Under the pieces are notes generated by a model that was not told the origin of the DNA, did no database searches, and saw only the letters and a list, made by a program, of their open reading frames with translations. A DNA stretch of 64,000 nucleotides from Thalassospira profundimaris. Lineage in GTDB: Bacteria > Pseudomonadota > Alphaproteobacteria > Rhodospirillales > Thalassospiraceae. A program made the translations under genes and the position numbers. Positions 16,274 to 23,900 of this stretch are shown piece after piece (position 1 is the first letter of the stretch; each line of letters opens with the position of its first letter). The DNA is taken from positions 186,001 to 250,000 of the forward strand of contig NZ_JPWF01000007.1 in NCBI RefSeq assembly GCF_003326675.1. The letters run 5' to 3'.

Positions 16274-17104
16274 ATGATTTACCGGAACTGGCAGGGTACT
16301 GAAATTCCGGCCCTCGGGTTTGGGACTTACGAACTTAATAATGATGAAGCGGCCCATATGGTCGTCGAGGCTGCCAAAATCGGCTATCGCCATTTTGACA
16401 CCGCCCAGATGTATCTTAACGAAGAAGGCGTTGGCCGCGGCCTTAAGGCATCGGGCCTTGCACGCGACGACTACTTCCTGACCACCAAGGTTTGGTACGA
16501 CAAATTCCAAAGCGGTGATTTGCAGACCTCGGTCGTCGAAAGCCTGCGCAAGCTTGATCTTGACCATGTCGACCTTCTGCTTTTGCACTGGCCGACCGAT
16601 GAAGTACCGCTTGCCGAAACGCTGGCCGCCCTTAACGAAGTCAAAAACCTTGGCATGACGCGCATGATCGGGGTTTCAAACTTCCCGACCGCATTAATTG
16701 ACAAGGCGGTTGCCAACAGCGCCATTCCACTTACGGTCAACCAGGTCGAATATCATCCTTATCTTGATCAGTCCAAGGTGCTTGAAAGCCTGCGTTCGCA
16801 TGACATGCTTTTGACTGCCTATTGCCCGATTGCCCGTGGCTCGGTTCTGCATGACCCGGTTCTTAAGGAAATTGGCGCCAAATACGGCAAGTCAGGCATT
16901 CAGGTCACGCTGCGCTGGTTGATGCAACAAGACAGCGTCATGGCAATCCCGAAATCCGGCTCCCCGAAAAATGCGGCGGCCAATCTCGATATCTTTGATT
17001 TCGCGCTGTCTGACGACGACATGGCCGCAATCAACAACCTGTCCAAACCGGACGGCCGTATGGTCGACCCGTCCTTTGCCCCGAAATGGGACGAAGCCGC
17101 CTGA
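16274..17104 (+). CDS. Aldo/keto reductase
   Basis: A 276-residue NAD(P)H-dependent carbonyl reductase of the AKR superfamily, close to 2,5-diketo-D-gluconate reductases. The catalytic tetrad is present: Asp and Tyr in FDTAQMYLNEEGVG, Lys in FLTTKVWYD, His in LLLLHWP. IGVSNF and the C-terminal AIPKSGSPKN cofactor motif are intact. AGGGGG lies upstream of the ATG. It is monocistronic between two terminators. The physiological substrate cannot be told from sequence. Confidence 0.9.
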   Translation: MIYRNWQGTEIPALGFGTYELNNDEAAHMVVEAAKIGYRHFDTAQMYLNEEGVGRGLKASGLARDDYFLTTKVWYDKFQSGDLQTSVVESLRKLDLDHVDLLLLHWPTDEVPLAETLAALNEVKNLGMTRMIGVSNFPTALIDKAVANSAIPLTVNQVEYHPYLDQSKVLESLRSHDMLLTAYCPIARGSVLHDPVLKEIGAKYGKSGIQVTLRWLMQQDSVMAIPKSGSPKNAAANLDIFDFALSDDDMAAINNLSKPDGRMVDPSFAPKWDEAA

Positions 17105-17155
17105 TACACATAGTTGCGCAAACATGACACATTGATCATCGCGCACGATTTTACC

Positions 17156-17184
17156 AAGACCGGCCTCCTTTGGGCCGGTCTTTT
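17156..17184 (+). terminator. Terminator after the aldo/keto reductase
   Basis: A perfect 10-bp stem AAGACCGGCC/GGCCGGTCTT (17156-17165, 17173-17182) runs into TTTT. Confidence 0.88.
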
Positions 17185-17318
17185 GCGTTGGCGAACCCGG
17201 CGATATCAAAAACGGGCGAATTAACCGCGGCCTTTTTCACCAACTTGTTTCGCACATGCGAAAAGCGTAATCTGGATACCGCATATCGCATTGATCCGAC
17301 AAAGGACCACCGCCCGAA

Positions 17319-17999
17319 ATGGCCCAAACCAGCGCAACCATCACCGAACCAGCCGCAACGACGACAGCAACAACTGCCACACAGGCACCGTCAAAAAAGG
17401 ACGATATTTCCCATCGCCTTTACGAAGACGTGCTGGCTTTGCTGCTTGGCACAATGGTGGTGTCGCTTGGCGTGACGCTTTATAGCGAAAGCGTTCTGGT
17501 CACCGGCAGCACGGCCGGCGCGGCCCTTTTGATCGAACATGCCACGGGGCTATCCTTTGGCCTGATCTTCTTTGTGATCAACCTGCCCTTCTATTGGCTG
17601 GCGTTTAAGCGCATGGGCAAGGCGTTTACGATCAAGACCTTTATCGCAGTCGGTCTGGTATCGGGCTTTTCAAAGCTCACCCCGATGATGGTTGATTTCC
17701 AGATGCTCAATCCGGTCTATGCCGCAATTTCCGGCGGCGCATTGATGGGCATCGGCTTGCTCATGCTGTTTCGCCACCGTGCAGGCCTTGGCGGGATCAA
17801 TATCCTCGCCCTTTATCTTCAGGAACATTTCGGCATCCGCGCGGGTTACTTCCAGCTTGCCGTCGACATGGTAATCCTCGTCATCGCCTTCCTGACCCTG
17901 CCCTTTGACAAGGTCCTGCTCTCAATCCTTGGCGCAGTTGTACTCAACCTGATCATCGCCCTGAACCACCGTCCGGGGCGGTATTTGGCTGCGAGATGA
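17319..17999 (+). CDS. YitT family membrane protein
   Basis: A 226-residue inner-membrane protein. A Thr/Ala-rich soluble N-terminus of about 35 residues is followed by five to six hydrophobic segments (for example ALLLGTMVVSLGVTLYSESVLVTGSTAGAA split over two helices). The GSTAGAALLIEHATG and RAGLGGINILALYLQE regions are typical of the YitT/DUF161 family, whose function is poorly defined. The C-terminal DUF2179 domain of longer homologues is absent. AAAGGA is rather far (12 bases) from ATG 17319. Confidence 0.82.
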   Translation: MAQTSATITEPAATTTATTATQAPSKKDDISHRLYEDVLALLLGTMVVSLGVTLYSESVLVTGSTAGAALLIEHATGLSFGLIFFVINLPFYWLAFKRMGKAFTIKTFIAVGLVSGFSKLTPMMVDFQMLNPVYAAISGGALMGIGLLMLFRHRAGLGGINILALYLQEHFGIRAGYFQLAVDMVILVIAFLTLPFDKVLLSILGAVVLNLIIALNHRPGRYLAAR

Positions 18000-18097
18000 T
18001 TACTTGCCGAAGAATCGTAGTCAGTAAGCTAGCCCCCTGCACGTAGCTTTTAACAAGGCGATTAGTTATTGTTCCGCTACTCACGTGGAGGTTAGCA

Positions 18098-18742
18098 GTG
18101 GTTTACAAAGTACCATTCTTTTTTACAATTTTCTGCGCCCTAGCAATCGCCTGGATTGGTATTAATGGTCAAGCATACGTTCCAACCTGCACAAGTGCTC
18201 TGTGCAACAGCATCAGATCACTTGAGTGGGAAACTCTTACTGCAGGCTTTTTTGGCTTAGCTGGAGGCTTAGCCGTTCTGTGGGCAACGCGAACACAAAT
18301 CGCTTCACAACGAAAAGCTGCAGTTGATCTTGAATTGCTTGATATAGACTCGTTTATCAGCGAGCTATCCAAAGGGCTGACGAAATTAATTGAAGTCACT
18401 AGACAAGCATCTGAAAATGTTCAGTTTGATGACGCTGAATGTGCAGGAAAAGCGAACATGGATATAAAGGAGGCCGCGAACAAAATAGAGACCGGTTTAC
18501 TTTTCGAGATTGATAAAAACCATCGATTTCCGGCTTCCCTGCGCCGAGCCGCCCGATATGCTCACGAGAATACACTTCTAGTTACGAGTTATCGCTTTGG
18601 CGTTACGAAAGGCAAAATGGACTACACAATTGTAACCTCAACGCAGCAAGGCTTAGATGAGTGGGCGCAGAAGGCATTTGAGCCACTAGATGAACTGAAG
18701 TTTGAGCGGTGCAAATACTCAGATTTCCTGATGAGGCGCTGA
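18098..18742 (+). CDS. Orphan membrane-anchored protein, AT-rich
   Basis: A 214-residue protein I do not recognise. Two N-terminal hydrophobic segments (about 6-24 and 47-65) frame a short loop with two Cys (CTSALC). The remainder is soluble, charged and partly helical (SKGLTKLIEVTRQASENV). GTG 18098 follows GGAGG (in GTGGAGG) with good spacing. The base composition is clearly AT-richer than flanking genes and codon use differs. It lies immediately beyond the 3' end of tRNA-Arg, a classic integration position, so recent acquisition is likely. Function unknown. Confidence 0.7.
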   Translation: MVYKVPFFFTIFCALAIAWIGINGQAYVPTCTSALCNSIRSLEWETLTAGFFGLAGGLAVLWATRTQIASQRKAAVDLELLDIDSFISELSKGLTKLIEVTRQASENVQFDDAECAGKANMDIKEAANKIETGLLFEIDKNHRFPASLRRAARYAHENTLLVTSYRFGVTKGKMDYTIVTSTQQGLDEWAQKAFEPLDELKFERCKYSDFLMRR

Positions 18743-18776
18743 TACTACTAACGCACTATGACTTCGGAAGAAAAAA

Positions 18777-18853
18777 TGGCGATCCCTGCAGGACTCGAAC
18801 CTGCAACCTACAGATTAGAAGTCTGTTGCTCTATCCAGTTGAGCTAAGGGACC
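18777..18853 (-). tRNA. tRNA-Arg (UCU)
   Basis: A cloverleaf folds on the minus strand: acceptor GGTCCCT/AGGGATC, anticodon loop CTTCTAA giving anticodon TCT, T-loop TTCGAGT, and encoded CCA at 18777-18779. It reads AGA. Confidence 0.95.
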
Positions 18854-19000
18854 GCTGGGTGGGGTGGTTTGCTGACCCCGGGGCATGGCATCGGTCGCCT
18901 GCCCGATATGATTTCAGGATTTAACGTCCCCTGTCAGACGAAACGGGGCGGATGTCCGCCCCGATGGTATGGTCAAAAGCCGGTATCAGCCAGCCTGCAA

Positions 19001-19294
19001 TCAGACAACGCGCTTGAAGGCGAAGTTTTCAGCATAGGACTTGATCTGCAACTTGCGCGGCTTGGGCTGTTCGATATCAGCGATCAGCTTGTGCTTGGTT
19101 GCAAAGGCCTGGGCTTCTTCAAGGGTTTCGAAATACATGCGGACCTGGCCACGGGTGTCTGTCGAACCGATCCAGCCCACAAGCTGATCAGCGACTTTTT
19201 TCGCACCCGGTTCAAATTCCATGACCCAGTGCTTGGTCGCAGCCTGACCGGACTGCATGGCGTTTTTGGCAGGTTTGTAAACACGGACCTTCAT
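19001..19294 (-). CDS. Complex I NDUFS4-like accessory protein
   Basis: A 97-residue protein starting MKVRVYKPAKNAMQSG, matching the ETC complex I subunit conserved region (NDUFS4/18 kDa family). The core WVMEFEP...DQLVGWIGSTDTRGQVRMYFETLEEAQAFA is characteristic. In mitochondria and alphaproteobacteria this accessory subunit stabilises the NADH-binding arm of NADH:quinone oxidoreductase on the cytoplasmic side. GAGG lies six bases before ATG 19294. It stands alone between tRNA-Arg and tRNA-Pro, away from any nuo operon, as is usual for this gene. Confidence 0.9.
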   Translation of the reverse strand: MKVRVYKPAKNAMQSGQAATKHWVMEFEPGAKKVADQLVGWIGSTDTRGQVRMYFETLEEAQAFATKHKLIADIEQPKPRKLQIKSYAENFAFKRVV

Positions 19295-19438
19295 CGGGAC
19301 CCTCGTCTTGACCGTCGGGATAAGATGGTGATGGCAGTTTGACGGGTCTCTCTAACCCCTGCCAATACTTCATCTTTTACACCTTTTGTCGCGAATTGGA
19401 AATCCTGTTGGATCACCGTCAAACAACAAAAGGGGAAA

Positions 19439-19515
19439 TGGTCGGGAAGGCGAGATTCGAACTCGCGACCCCCTGCTCCCAAAGCAGGTACGCTACCAGA
19501 CTGCGCTACTCCCCG
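19439..19515 (-). tRNA. tRNA-Pro (UGG)
   Basis: A minus-strand cloverleaf with acceptor CGGGGAG/CTTCCCG, anticodon stem CCTGC/GCAGG around loop TTTGGGA (anticodon TGG), T-loop TTCGAAT, and encoded CCA at 19439-19441. Confidence 0.95.
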
Positions 19516-19598
19516 ACGCGGATGTGGATTTAGCACCATCCTGCCGGGTGGGCAAGACCGCATTATGCATTTTTATGGAAAAAAGTGATCAAAAACCA

Positions 19599-19625
19599 AA
19601 GGCCGCAGATATCGTCTGCGGCCTT
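19599..19625 (-). terminator. Terminator of the DUF192 operon
   Basis: An 11-bp stem AAGGCCGCAGA/TCTGCGGCCTT with a 5-base loop. On the minus strand it continues into TGGTTTTTG, suiting the leftward HDAC-DUF192 transcript. Confidence 0.8.
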
Positions 19626-19681
19626 GCTATTGCTGATTGATCTTTTGACGTTGAATGTGCAGGAAAACCGGGCCCGAACAC

Positions 19682-20128
19682 CTAGCGCGGCAGGCCTTCG
19701 ACCTTTTCGCCCACTTCAAATCCCATCTTGTCGGCAGAGCCACCATTCAGTTCGAGAACAAAGCGCACCGGCTTTGGTGACGGAATGATGGTTTCCGATT
19801 GCGGCACCGTGCGTTTTTCAATGCCGACAATCGTGCCATTGCCATCAATGAACAGCATATCAAGCGAGATAAAGGTGTTCTTCATCCACATCGAAATATT
19901 GCGCGCCGATCCGAAATCAAAAAGCATTCCGGCATCTTTTGCCATTTCGGTCCGATACATCAAACCGCGTGATCGTTCCTCGGGCGTGACGGCCATTTCG
20001 ACATTATAGACCTCGCCATCCACCAGAATGCGTGATCGTTCAAATCCCGTTGCCTTGGCATTAAGCCCGGCAACCACTGCTGCGCTGATAAAGCACACCA
20101 CCAAAGTCATCTGAAAAAACGACTTCAT
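19682..20128 (-). CDS. DUF192 family exported protein
   Basis: A 148-residue protein with an N-terminal signal peptide (about 1-25, MTLVVCFISAAVVAGLNAKA) and a DUF192 domain: VEMAVTPEERSRGLMYRTEM, MLFDFGSARNISMWMKNTFISLDMLFID, and LELNGGSADKMGFEVGEKV. Function is unknown; members are usually periplasmic. ATGA overlap with the upstream deacetylase-like gene (20125-20128) implies coupled translation. Confidence 0.88.
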   Translation of the reverse strand: MKSFFQMTLVVCFISAAVVAGLNAKATGFERSRILVDGEVYNVEMAVTPEERSRGLMYRTEMAKDAGMLFDFGSARNISMWMKNTFISLDMLFIDGNGTIVGIEKRTVPQSETIIPSPKPVRFVLELNGGSADKMGFEVGEKVEGLPR

Positions 20129-21270
20129 ACCCCATATCCTCTTAGTCTTTTGACGCGTTCCCGAACATCATCCCGGATAGCGCCGCCCCGCCATGGATCC
20201 GCCAAGGTTGTAAACAAATCCTCGGCCGGCTGTCTCCCACGACTATGCGACCATTTTATGACACGCAGGATATTTTCCGCTGTGATGGGTAACACAGAGG
20301 GTATTTCGATCCCGTTAATGGTCGCCCAAACCCCGGACCAACAGCGAGCAACCCCATATGGACTATATCCTCCGCCGCCCAAAACAAGACTTCGGGGTGC
20401 CAATTTGGTCATCGTCCCCACAACTTCCCATATCGACTGGTTCCCCAAAAGCTGCCTTGAAAGCGGATCCTCGGCGAGCGTATCACAACCGCATTGTAAA
20501 ACAATAGCTTGCGGCGCAAAACTTAATGCAAGAGGAACCAGATATTCATGCAGGACAAAGCGCATTTCATCATCATGCATGCCACCGGGCATCGGAAGGT
20601 TGCGCGCCATGCCCCCGGCCACATCATCAATTGCCCCGGTCTTTGGCCATAAATCTTCCTGATGCATCGATACGGTCAGAACCCGGTCATCATCGGCAAA
20701 GGCATACTGCACCCCGTCCCCGTGATGGGCATCAATATCGACATAAAGCACCCGGTCCAGACCCGAATCGAGAAGCGCATAAATCCCCAAAACCGGGTCA
20801 TTGAAGTAACAAAATCCCGATGCCCGGTCGCGCAATCCGTGGTGGGTTCCCCCGGCCGGATGATGGATGATCCCGCCATCGGCAATCATCTGTGCCGCCA
20901 TAATCGATGATCCGGCGGCAGTGGCCGGACGCCGGAAAATTTCCGGGTAAATCGGATTGCCGTTTTTGCCCAGACCGAACCGGACCATCATATCTTCGGG
21001 CAGGGCCTGATCGCGTTCGGCCTGCATGACTGCAGATACATATTCCGGGTCGTGAAAACGTGCCAATTGATCGGGTGTTGCCACCGGCCCGGTCAAATAG
21101 GTTTCCCCGTCAACCCAGCCCAGTGCATGGACCATATCAACCACAAGCGACACCCGCGGGATCGCCAGCGGATGTTTCGGGCCATAGCTTGAACCACGGT
21201 AAATTTCGGCCGCGATCATGCGCGGTGTTTTATCGGGATGTCGGAAATCAGGCGGGGTCACAATACGCAT
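20125..21270 (-). CDS. Histone deacetylase-like (AcuC/HDAC) amidohydrolase
   Basis: A 381-residue zinc-dependent deacetylase fold. Active-site elements are present: GGTHHGL (His pair), VLYVDIDAHHGDG (zinc Asp/His), LQCGCDTLAEDPL (second zinc Asp), and LVLGGGGYSPYGVARCW (transition-state Tyr). Bacterial relatives remove acetyl groups from acetyl-lysine, acetylpolyamines or acetoin-pathway proteins; the substrate is unknown here. It leads a two-gene operon with the exported DUF192 protein. Confidence 0.9.
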   Translation of the reverse strand: MRIVTPPDFRHPDKTPRMIAAEIYRGSSYGPKHPLAIPRVSLVVDMVHALGWVDGETYLTGPVATPDQLARFHDPEYVSAVMQAERDQALPEDMMVRFGLGKNGNPIYPEIFRRPATAAGSSIMAAQMIADGGIIHHPAGGTHHGLRDRASGFCYFNDPVLGIYALLDSGLDRVLYVDIDAHHGDGVQYAFADDDRVLTVSMHQEDLWPKTGAIDDVAGGMARNLPMPGGMHDDEMRFVLHEYLVPLALSFAPQAIVLQCGCDTLAEDPLSRQLLGNQSIWEVVGTMTKLAPRSLVLGGGGYSPYGVARCWSGVWATINGIEIPSVLPITAENILRVIKWSHSRGRQPAEDLFTTLADPWRGGAIRDDVRERVKRLRGYGV

Positions 21271-21381
21271 TCATCTGGTGTTTGAAGGATCAGCACAACG
21301 CAAAGAATTGACGCGTCCCCCCTGTTCACGCAAGCTCTGTTTCACCAGCCCCGCCCCAATACCCAGCCAAAAGGTCCCGCC

Positions 21382-22467
21382 GTGCCATCGCCCCGCCAAA
21401 GCAGCCCTGCCAGCAAGTTCAACACGACTGCCCTTCTGATAGCAGCATTGATCATTTTGCCCGCCATCTATTTCATGAACGGCATGATGGATTTTGATCT
21501 TTCTGAACGCTCCGTGACCGAGATCGGCTTTGACCACGGCCCGGATCACCTGTCGGGATCCCTGATCCTTCCGAACCAGCATCATGACGGCCCGATTGCC
21601 CTGATCATTCATGGTGATGGCCCGCAGGACCGGTTTTCGGGTGATGGATATTTGCCACTCTTCAATGCGCTTCTGGATCAGAATATCGGCATCTATAGCT
21701 GGGATAAGGCCGGCATCGGCTACAGTTCGGGCAACTGGCTTGATCAATCGATGAAAGACCGTGCGACCGAGGCCGTTGCGGCCCTTGACATGATCGCGTC
21801 AAAGCGCCCGCAAAGTGCTGGAAAAATCGGCTTCCTTGGTTTCTCGCAAGCCGGCTGGGTCATTCCAAAGGCCGCAAACCTTACCCCCGACAATGCATTT
21901 GGCGTCGTTATCGGCGGGGCTGTTAACTGGCAGGATCAAGGGGCCTTTTATACCCGCATGCGGCTTTTGGCCGAAGGGAAGACCGAACCTGAAATCAGCG
22001 ACGAGATCGCCAGAAAACAAACCCGTGATGCCGTGATTTTTGCCCCGGATGCCACATACAGCACATATCTTGAAACGGTTGGGCAAGACGCCCCTGCCCC
22101 GATGACCGAAGACCGGTTTAACTTCGTCAAACGCAACATCACAGCAGACGCCAAAAATGACCTTGCCCGTGTCACATCACCGATATTGGCCCTGTTTGGC
22201 GCAGATGATCTGAATGTTGATGCCAAAACCGATTTTGCGACCTATCAGTCCATCCTGACCGGCCGGAACGCATATAACGAAATCGTCCTGTTTGCCGATG
22301 CGACCCACGGGCTTTTGCGCAGTGGTCTGTTTAACTATCAACTCGCCGCTGACATGCCTGCGACCACACAATTGCTGTTTACCGTGATGGGTCGGGATGC
22401 CTATGCCCCGGGTGTGATCAACAAGCTGTCGGCATGGATCGGGAACGTTACCGGCAAAGCCAACTAG
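21382..22467 (+). CDS. Membrane-anchored alpha/beta hydrolase
   Basis: A 361-residue protein with one N-terminal membrane segment (about 15-33, TALLIAALIILPAIYFMNG) and an alpha/beta hydrolase domain, probably facing the periplasm. The oxyanion region is LIIHGDGPQDR, the nucleophile elbow GFSQAG (Ser near residue 155), the acid Asp in LALFGADDLNVD and the His in DATHGLL. Start GTG 21382 has AAAGG seven bases upstream. Substrate unknown; esterase or peptidase activity is plausible. It is divergent from the deacetylase operon. Confidence 0.82.
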   Translation: MPSPRQSSPASKFNTTALLIAALIILPAIYFMNGMMDFDLSERSVTEIGFDHGPDHLSGSLILPNQHHDGPIALIIHGDGPQDRFSGDGYLPLFNALLDQNIGIYSWDKAGIGYSSGNWLDQSMKDRATEAVAALDMIASKRPQSAGKIGFLGFSQAGWVIPKAANLTPDNAFGVVIGGAVNWQDQGAFYTRMRLLAEGKTEPEISDEIARKQTRDAVIFAPDATYSTYLETVGQDAPAPMTEDRFNFVKRNITADAKNDLARVTSPILALFGADDLNVDAKTDFATYQSILTGRNAYNEIVLFADATHGLLRSGLFNYQLAADMPATTQLLFTVMGRDAYAPGVINKLSAWIGNVTGKAN

Positions 22468-22665
22468 CCCCGCATCACCAGCAAGAATTTCCCGCATCGC
22501 TTTTAACAATGTGGCAGATGATGAAAGAATTTTTGCCTCCAATAAAATGACACCGCGTGACGCGTCCCCATATGGGGATATCAGAACCTATACAAACAAC
22601 TAATATCCTATTCATGAAAAGTGACCCGGCCACGGGACCTGCCACCAACATGAAGAGAAAAGCCT

Positions 22666-23835
22666 GTGATCATTTCAAGAGCACGCCCGCTAAATGTCCT
22701 GATCATCGATGATGAAGCCGATATGGGTGAATTCGTTGCCGATGCGACCAATGCCCTTGGCAATATTGCGATTGCGGTATCTGATGCCGACGATTTCGTA
22801 CGGGCCTATTCCACCGCCTTTGACGTGATCATTCTTGATCTGTTCATGCCCAAACTTGATGGCATCGAAATCATCCGTTTCCTGCATGAAAACAGGTCGC
22901 CAGCATCTCTGATCCTGATGAGTGGCAAGGACAAGTCAATTCTGCACGCGGCCTCCGAACTCGCAACCGAACGCAATATCGAGGTTCTTGGCGTGCTGGA
23001 AAAGCCGTTCACGATCGATCGCCTCGAACAACTACTGGATAAATTCGCTCTCCCCCGTCAGAAGACGGTTGAAACACCAAGTATAGCGCCAACCGAAAGC
23101 GGGATGAGGCGCGGCATCGCCAATCATGAATTCTTTCTGGTATACCAGCCGCAATTTGAACTCGCGACTGGCAAAGTCATTGGTGTCGAGGCCCTTTTGC
23201 GGTGGCAGCATCCAACCCGTGGCCTGATCCACCCGTCACTTTTCATTCCGCTGGCCGAGAAATCCGGTTTGATAAATCAACTGACCGAGTTGGTGCTGGA
23301 ACAGGCACTTGGGCAAATGGCCAAGTGGCGCGACAAGGACATCACGATGTCCATCAACGTATCACCGACCACTGTCGTTGATCTTGATATGCCTGAAAAG
23401 CTCGATGCGATGACTGCCGCACTTGAAATCGCCCCGGAGAAAATCGTCATTGAACTGACCGAAACCGCCCTGATGGAAAATGTCAGCCTTTATATGGACA
23501 TACTGACCCGCCTTCGGATGAAACGTTTCAATCTGTCGATTGATGATTTCGGCACCGGCTACTCATCCATGCAGCAACTGGTTCGGGTGCCGTTTAACGA
23601 GCTTAAAATCGATCAATCCTTTGTCCGTCAGCTCATAAAAGATGAGGAATGCCGCGCGGTCGCGCAGATGTCGGTTTCCCTGGCCCATGGCCTGAATATG
23701 CAGGTCGTTGCCGAGGGGATCGAGGATCAGGAAACCTTTGACTGGCTCAAGGAGCTTGGTTGTGAATTCGGTCAGGGTTTCCACATGGCACGCCCGGCAC
23801 CTGCCCACGAGATTGAAGAACTTTACTTGTCCTGA
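22666..23835 (+). CDS. Response regulator with EAL (c-di-GMP phosphodiesterase) output
   Basis: A 389-residue two-domain protein. REC spans about 8-125, with the phosphoacceptor Asp in VIILDLFMP and acidic pocket IDDEAD. EAL spans about 145-385 with intact catalytic motifs: GVEALLRWQHP, SINVS, IELTETAL, DDFGTGYSS, KIDQSF and VAEGIED. It should hydrolyse c-di-GMP when phosphorylated. GTG start with GAGA-type upstream sequence. The hybrid kinase gene begins 65 bases later and is the obvious partner. Confidence 0.9.
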   Translation: MIISRARPLNVLIIDDEADMGEFVADATNALGNIAIAVSDADDFVRAYSTAFDVIILDLFMPKLDGIEIIRFLHENRSPASLILMSGKDKSILHAASELATERNIEVLGVLEKPFTIDRLEQLLDKFALPRQKTVETPSIAPTESGMRRGIANHEFFLVYQPQFELATGKVIGVEALLRWQHPTRGLIHPSLFIPLAEKSGLINQLTELVLEQALGQMAKWRDKDITMSINVSPTTVVDLDMPEKLDAMTAALEIAPEKIVIELTETALMENVSLYMDILTRLRMKRFNLSIDDFGTGYSSMQQLVRVPFNELKIDQSFVRQLIKDEECRAVAQMSVSLAHGLNMQVVAEGIEDQETFDWLKELGCEFGQGFHMARPAPAHEIEELYLS

Positions 23836-23900
23836 CGCAACCATCGCCGTTTCATAGCGAAAACACATCAGCTGGCCGATCAGATCAAAGGGTGACACAC

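Noticed and set aside
18000..18853. Attachment-site duplication of the tRNA-Arg 3' end
   Set aside because: I could not find a second copy of the tRNA 3' sequence near 18000, and there is no integrase gene.
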